From contig JAPFFF010000012.1 of the NCBI GenBank assembly GCA_039105265.1, forward strand, positions 4,898,001 to 4,962,000: DNA of 64,000 nucleotides, read 5' to 3'. The notes beneath the pieces are model-generated. The model was not told the DNA's origin, made no database searches, and was given only the letters and a program-made list of their open reading frames with translations. The position numbers were made by a program, and so were the translations under genes. This stretch comes from Tritrichomonas musculus. Taxonomy: Eukaryota > Parabasalia > Tritrichomonadida > Tritrichomonadidae. Shown piece by piece: positions 63,501 to 64,000 of this stretch (within the stretch, counting starts at the first letter, position 1; every line of letters starts with the position of its first letter).

Positions 63501-63936
63501 CATCAACCGAAAAATAACCGTTGCTTGTCAAGTCACTTTGAACGCTGCTTTTTGATTTTGAAAAAAGTGCCTCTTGAAGCTCGAATATTTGAGTTTGCTG
63601 GCACTGAATTTCATCTTTCATTTGCTTGACCCAGTTGATGTTTCTGTCATAAACAGAGGCGAAAAATTTGACCTTGGACTCAAGAAATTGAACTTTTTTT
63701 GAATCTGTGTCAAATTTTTGCGTTTCTGCTTCAATTTCATTTACTTTATCAGACATATGTGACTGATTTATTTCAGAAGGAGGAGGCATTAGCGCTATTC
63801 TTTGATAGATTTCCATTAATCTGCTTTCCATAGTTAAATTTTTGGTAAATTCGACTTTTTCTAAGGTTGATAAAAGTCGATCTATATTTTCGAGACCATT
63901 CTTTAGTAACCTTAGGCGTGCTTCTGGATTTTCCAT
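45547..63936 (-). CDS. Giant coiled-coil protein, 6129 residues, with a 28-residue repeat array
   Basis: One uninterrupted 18.4-kb frame encodes this structural, filament-like protein. Residues 1-720 are irregular coiled coil with few repeats. From about 785 to 5,900 it is built from a 28-residue (84-bp) unit close to IEELERDNNAKQED joined to INNKQNDINAKQQR, i.e. four heptads, near 180 copies. A different 60-residue module with TREIQLND recurs three times (about 722-782, 2195-2262 and 3470-3534). The last 230 residues return to irregular coiled coil. Trp and Pro are absent from the array. As a continuous helix it would be about 0.9 micrometre long. Similar giant proteins in trichomonads are annotated only by coiled coil. 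A role in a cytoskeletal fibre such as the costa, or as a tether, is inference. A TCACC motif near the initiator consensus lies about 12 bases upstream of the ATG. Confidence 0.9.
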   Translation of the reverse strand: MENPEARLRLLKNGLENIDRLLSTLEKVEFTKNLTMESRLMEIYQRIALMPPPSEINQSHMSDKVNEIEAETQKFDTDSKKVQFLESKVKFFASVYDRNINWVKQMKDEIQCQQTQIFELQEALFSKSKSSVQSDLTSNGYFSVDDAIKFHTNRINELKCRKASQASTSTEKEMRNVINDKLSEIDHLLNTIDDGSLDQSLTISAQITDLIGRISLLTHLKRDDDTAISKPIIEESSKMTDQSQRIIFLENSIDKIAKMKMYTEAQILKQKTNPSEAVIFELKRRCGCQEKENQELKENLKKSEIFGQNMQNKFETARIYSKKLEALLEKKNVSLEDGVKEELAESAAKASSYSKEIRSLRRKLDESNRIIGAKAMQIAELINQIDLLKEENKLLKTSTKPKEKILIDEKMKVAELTKENASLKEKIQKIQEPLEKKIQFLTEKGLQFKKDLDATKKSLDEYKQENNELKFEMDNVKSKDKQLEENLNEQAQKEIKINEELQYSQKLNEDLTKKINELESQLTNSENTNQMQNLKLSELEQSLSSSQSLLKESISNSEIEKQKYSELEQNLKTSTELNQEKTQQINELQENLNENQKQINELNQKSEVQMQEISNLQKNKDELLKEIESISGQLTDTNSKKEELENLISQRDQKIDQLSQEIEQKKVDISSLEQAKSELTTKKEELEKENQSQKQKIDDLVQEIEKKKEEISSLEQNLEISKQTIQTREIQLNDSTKEQENFKAEQNKQIQELSNKKEELENSLSEKQQENEKQKERITELEKETNERQADINNKQQRIEELERDNNAKQEDINNKQNDINTKQQRIEELEKETFDKQNDINGKQQRIEELERDNNAKQEDIQNKQNDINAKQGRIEELEKDNNAKQEDINNKQNDINAKQQRIEELEKESNDKQNDINAKQGRIEELEKEASDKQNDINIKQQQIEELEKESNDKQNDINAKQGRIEELERDNNAKQEDINNKQNDINTKQQRIEELEKETSDKQNDINGKQQRIEELERDNNAKQEDINNKQNDINAKQQRIEELEKESNDKQNDINAKQGRIEELEKEASDKQNDINIKQQRIDELERDNNAKQDDINNKQQRIEALEKENNDKQNDINSRQQRIKELEKDGSAKQEDINNKQNDINSRQQRIEELEKETNDKQNDINSKQARIEELERDNSAKQEDINNKQNDINSKQQRIEELEKDNEGKQEDINNKQNDINAKLQRIEELEKEANDKQNDINNKQQRIEELERDNNSKQEDLNAKQQRIEALEKDNAAKQEDINNKQNDLDAKQGRIEELERDNNAKQEDTNNKQNDINNKQQRIEELEKETNDKQNDINAKQQKIDELEKDVNAKQEDINNKQNDINAKQQRIEELERDSNAKQEDINNKQNDINAKQQHIEELERDNNAKQEDINNKQNDINAKQQRIEELERDNNAKQEDINNKQNDINAKSQRIEELEKDNADKQNDINAKQQRIEELERDSNSKQEDINNKQNDVNAKQQRIEELERDNNAKQEDINNKQNDINAKQQRIEELERDNADKQNDINAKQQRISDLEKETSDKQNDINAKQSRIEELEKETSDKQNDINGKQQRIEELEKDNNAKQEDISNKQNYINAKQQRIEELEKEISDKQNDINSKQQRIEELERDNNAKQEDINNKQNDINVKQQRIEELEKDCEGKQNDINAKQGRIEELEKDNNSKQEDINNKQIKIEELENNNNSKQEEVLNKQNDINSKQQRIEELEHENVDKQNDINAKQQRIEELEKETSDKQNDINAKQGRIEELEKDNNAKQEDINNKQNDINAKQQRITDLEKETSDKQNDINAKQGRIEELERDNAAKQEDINNKQNDINAKQQRIEELEKDCEGKQNDINAKQQRITDLEKETSDKQNDINAKQGRIEELERDNAAKQEDINNKQNDINSKQQRIEELEKDNNDKQNDINAKQEDIDNKQNDINAKQQRIEELERDNNAKQEDINNKQNDINAKQGRIEELERDNNAKQENINNKQNDINSKQQRIEELEKETSDKHNDINAKQQRIEELERDNNFKQEDINNKQNDINAKQGRIEELERDNNAKQEDINNKQNDINAKQQRIEELEKDINSKQEDINNQQNEINSKQGRIEELEKDNNSKQEDINSKQQKIEELLKDNNDKQNDISAKQHQIEELTQEVVKKNEEISMLNENLEITQKTVQTREIQLNDTAMEHETIKAKQMEQIQELSAKKEELEQSLSKEKEENKKHQERITELERESSDKQNDINAKQQHIEELEKDNNAKQDDINSKQNDINMKQQRIEELERDNNAKQEDINNKINDINAKQQRIEELENDTKAKQEDINGKQNRIEELEKVVADKQNDINGKQQRIEELERDNSAKQEDINNKQNDINAKQQRIEELMKDSEGKQNDINGKQQRIEELERDNNAKQDDINNKQNDINSKQQRIEELERDNEGKQNDINAKQRRIEELIKDCEGKQNDINAKQKRISDLEKETSDKQNDINSKQQRIEELEKETSDKQNDINGKQQRIEELERDNSAKQEDINGKQQRIEELERDNNAKQEDINSKQNDINAKQQRISDLEKETSGKQNDINNKQQRIEELERDNNCKQEYINNKQNDINAKQQRIEELERENNSKEEDINNKQNDINVKQYRIEELEKDNEGKQNDINAKQSRIEELERDNNAKQEDINNKQNDINAKQQRIEELEKETSDKQNDINGKQQRIEELERDNNAKQEDINNKQNDINTKQQRIEELEKETSDKQNDINGKQQRIEELERDNNAKQEDINNKQNDINAKQGRIEELERDNAAKQEDINNKQNDINAKQGRIEELEKDNENKQNDINAKQGRIEELEKENNDKQNDIVAKQKCIEELERHGNEKQEDINNKQNDINSKQQRIEELEKETADKQNDINCKQQRIEELEKDNNAKQEDINNKQNDINAKQQRISELEKETSDKQNEINAKQQRIEELERDNNSKQDDINNKQNDINAKQQRIEELEKEASDKQNDINNKQQQIEELEKDNAAKQEDINNKQNVLDAKQSRIEELERDNDAKQEDINNKQNDINAKQGRIEELERDNNAKQEDINNKQNDINSKQQRIEELERDNEGKQNDINSKKQRIEELERDSNAKQEDINNKQNDINAKQSRIEELERDNNAKQEDINNKQNEINAKQHRIEELERQTADKQNDINGKQQRIEELEKECNAKQDDINNKQNDINAKQQRIEELERDNNAKQEDINKKQNDINAKQQRIEELERDNNEKQEDINNKQNDINSKQQRIEELERDNEAKQEDINNKQNDINAKQQRIGELEKETADKQNDINSKQQRIEELEKENNTKQDDINNKQNEINAKQSRIEELEKDNNAKQEDINNKQNDINSKQQRIEELERDNSVKQEDINNKQNDINDKQQRIEELERDNNAKQEDINNKQNELNVKQRSIDELVQKAGKKKQKISVLKQTVQTREIQLNDTMLEQENFKAEQNKQIQELSNKKEELENSLSEKQQENEKQKERITELEKETNERQADINNKQQRIEELEKDNNAKQEDINNKQNDINAKQGRIEELEKETSDKQNDINIKQQRIEELERDNNAKQEVIINKQNDINAKQQRIEELEKETSDKQNDINCKQQRIEELERDNNAKQEDINNKQNDIKAKQSRIDEIEKDNNSKQEDINNKQKDINAKQNRIDELERETADKQNDINVKQCRIEELEKDNNSKQEYINNKQNDINVKQQRIEELEKDSNAKQEDINNKQNDINSKQQRIEELEKETNDKQNDINAKQQRIEELERDNNAKQEDINNKQNDINAKQGRIEELERDNNAKQEDINNKQQRISDLEKETSDKQNDINGKKMRIEELEKDNNAKQEDINNKQSDINAKQQRIEELVKDNEGKQNDINAKQQRIEELEKESNDKQHDINVKQSRIEELERETSNKQNDINGKQQRINELERESNAKQEDINNKQNDINTKKQRIEELERDNNAKQEDIKSKQNDINSKQGRIEELEKETSDKQNDINAKQQRIEELERDNNAKQQRIEELERDNNAKQEDINNKQNDINSKQGRIEELEKETSDKQNDINAKQQRIEELERDNNAKQEDINNKQNDINAKQSRIDEIEKDNNSKQEDINNKQKDINAKQNRIDELERETADKQNDINVKQCRIEELEKDNNSKQEYINNKQNDINVKQQRIEELEKDSNAKQEDINNKQNDINSKQQRIEELEKETNDKQNDINAKQQRIEELERDNNAKQEDINNKQNDINAKQGRIEELERDNNAKQEDINNKQQRISDLEKETSDKQNDINGKKMRIEELEKDNNAKQEDINNKQSDINAKQQRIEELVKDNEGKQNDINAKQQRIEELEKESNDKQHDINVKQSRIEELERETSNKQNDINGKQQRINELERESNAKQEDINNKQNDINTKKQRIEELERDNNAKQEDIKSKQNDINSKQGRIEELEKETSDKQNDINAKQQRIEELERDNNAKQEDINSKQNDINSKQGRIEELEKETSDKQNDINVKQQRIEELERDNNAKQEDINNKQNDINAKQQRISELEKETSDKQNDINNKQQRIEELERDSNSKQEDISNKQKRIEELEKESNDKQNDINAKHQQIEELEKDNKMKQEEINNKQSKIEELENNNNEKQEEVVNKQNDINIKQQKIEELEKDNKNKEEDIKHKQQRIEDLEKETNEKQNDIESKQKFINELEKDVNAKQEDINNKQQRIEELEKNNAAKQNDIDSKQQHIEELQKDNNSKQEDINSKQHKIEELEKDNSAKQEDINSKQNEINAKQQRIEELEKESSEKQNDINAKQQRIEELEKESSDKQNDINAKQGKIEELEKDNIAKQEDINNKQNDINSKQHQIEELEKDNKAKQNEINAKQQLIDELENDRNSKQEDINNKQNEINAKQGRIEELEKETSDKQNDINSKQQRIEELEKESNDKQNDINAKQGRIEELEKDNNNKQNDINMKKLKIDDLEKENSNMQDDINSKQQRIEELEKENEAKQNDINSKQEDINSKQNEINMNQKRIDELEKDNEIKQEDINSKQQRIEELERETNDKQNDINSKQARIEELERDNNAKQEDICNKQNDINSKQQRIEELEKDNEGKQNDINNKQQYIEELKKDNNLKQEDINAKLQQIEEIEKDNAAKQEDINNKQNDLDAKQGRIEELERDNNAKQEDINNKQNDINAKQGRIEELERDNNAKQEDINNKQNDINSKQARIEELERDNNAKQEDINNKQNDINCKQKHIEELEKEVNDKQNGINNKQQRIEELERDNSAKQEDINNKQNDINAKQQKIEELEKETNEKQEDINSKQQRIEELEKDSCSKQEEINDKKQIIEKLEKENTEKQEDIISKQQQIEQLQQDNNLKQNEINGKLQRIEELEKESSNKQEDINAKQARIEELEKDNNGKQEDINSQKQRIEELEKDNNEKQNEIISKQQRIEELVKDNDAKQEDVNSKQNKIEELEKENNEKQNEINSKQSKVEELEKDNNEKQENINSQKQRIEGLEKDNDEKQNEINSKQSKIEELEKDNNEKQENINSQKQRIEELEKDSNEKQNDINSKNQHIEELEKENNEKQNEIISKQQRIEELVKDNDTKQEDVNSKQNKIEELEKENNEKQNEINSKQSKIEELEKESNEKQNKVDELEKDNVAKQEEIVSKQNDINFRQQVIDELEKDKADKLNEIAIKQQRIAALEKEAADKQNDIDELRKENESKQNDINSQQRHIEELKKDNDEKQNEISRKQQKIEELKKDNDSKQEEINSKQSKIEELVKDNNDKQEEISSKQQKIEELVKDNNVKQEEISSKQLHIEELKKDNDSKQEEINSKQSKIEELVKDNNDKQEEISVKQRHIEELKKDSDGRQELHDSLIKQNEEMKSTIEKQSIEISANKAQIESLQKLKETATAKEKEIECSNLHLNEQNKELSDRCALLAKEKEEAEQKLAELSTTEIKEKQEKVDSLTEQLKTLTTMKSKFKIHISKLLKQLSDANVQLNEKSNEISALKTDHENQIRDIHAKLLKEKKIRNLLIKKFKEKSEKNQQLLMQLNSDEDVIRSKAEQVSVLAKQLEDLNRQNQKLNQIITELKKATQNKI
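46240..61580. repeat. 84-bp (2 x 42-bp) coding repeat array of the giant gene
   Basis: About 15 kb are made of 42-bp half-units encoding 14 residues, most often paired into 84-bp units. Blocks are locally duplicated with shifts that are multiples of the half-unit: about 420 bp (60690 against 61110) and 210 bp (58145 against 58355). Others are multiples of one heptad (1365 bp). No unit length that would break the frame was noticed. Units near the C-terminal end (46240-50000) are more diverged than those in the middle. Confidence 0.9.
50460..52925. repeat. Near-identical tandem duplication (1,365-bp shift) inside the giant gene
   Basis: About 1,100 bp from 50460 to 51560 recur at 51825-52925 with only a few changes, including rare unit variants (SRIDEIEKDNNSKQEDINNK, RIEELEKDSNAKQED, QCRIEELEKDNNSKQEY). 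A shift of 1,365 bp equals 65 heptads but 32.5 half-units, so the duplication kept the coiled-coil phase while changing the half-unit phase. It is clearly a recent event compared with the diverged units around it. Confidence 0.88.
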
Positions 63937-64000
63937 TTGGGAGGGTGAAAAATCATCAATTGATTTTGAAATATCGGCATTATTTAGTTCTGTAGAATTA
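63937..64000. promoter_or_regulatory. 5' flank of the giant coiled-coil gene (window edge)
   Basis: On the minus strand the bases before the ATG read TTTTTCACCCTCCCAA. The TCAC core resembles the trichomonad initiator (TCA-pyrimidine-A/T) except for its last base and lies about 12 bases upstream of the ATG. Only 64 bases are available, so nothing further can be said. Confidence 0.35.

Noticed and set aside
1-64000. CRISPR array, operons or bacterial-type promoters
   Set aside because: The genes are eukaryotic and independently oriented; the regular repeats found are minisatellites or coding repeats without unique spacers.
1-64000. Spliceosomal introns
   Set aside because: All recognised genes have complete uninterrupted domains in one frame, and no trichomonad-type intron 3' motif (ACTAACACACAG) was noticed at any gene.

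Overview
The window is AT-rich eukaryotic nuclear DNA with long intron-free genes. The best fit is a parabasalid of the trichomonad type (Tritrichomonas/Trichomonas-like). Four things point that way. No gene needs an intron. TAA is used as stop almost exclusively, often inside a TAAA. Several ATGs have a TCA-pyrimidine-A/T motif just upstream, like the trichomonad initiator. The gene set (bacterial-type sialidase, large HECT ligase, RhoGEF-kelch protein, giant coiled coil) also fits. Species cannot be fixed from this window, and Entamoeba- or Dictyostelium-like amoebae remain weaker alternatives.

Left arm, about 1-15.8 kb. On the minus strand lie a RhoGEF/PH/kelch protein (1190-5038), a VIT/vWA protein carrying an internal ubiquitin domain (8459-10630, with a continuation to 8186 after one TGA), a GBP/atlastin-like GTPase (11766-13652) and an ABC half-transporter (13915-15711). 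On the plus strand is a RibD/DHFR-like reductase (6575-7270). A tRNA-like gene (7788-7859) sits between inverted repeats, and its spacer plus the tRNA 5' end recur at 11.4 kb. Small terminal-inverted-repeat elements fill the gaps.

Middle, about 15.8-33.3 kb. This is a gene-poor island of fossils and repeats: a probable transposase remnant, at least six non-autonomous inverted-repeat elements (one hAT-like with a perfect 8-bp target duplication, one nested pair, one with ~144-bp arms inside poly-A), two minisatellites, long poly-A tracts, decayed patches of coding-like sequence, and a truncated copy of the 3' end of the sialidase gene.

Right arm, about 33.3-64 kb. This holds a secreted sialidase (33325-34482, minus), a small multi-pass membrane protein (35316-36137, minus), a 1656-residue HECT E3 ligase (36593-41563, plus), an RCC1-repeat protein (41878-43200, minus), a four-EF-hand, probably myristoylated calcium sensor (44048-44677, minus) and a 6129-residue coiled-coil protein (45547-63936, minus). 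About 5,100 residues of the giant are a 28-residue repeat with an unusually polar heptad core.

The genes are independent eukaryotic units with no operon logic. Several belong to cytoskeletal and signalling themes (Rho activation, calcium, membrane-remodelling GTPase, ubiquitin, giant filament). The most unusual items are the giant protein's repeat architecture, the ubiquitin-in-vWA fusion with its in-frame TGA, and the tRNA cassette.
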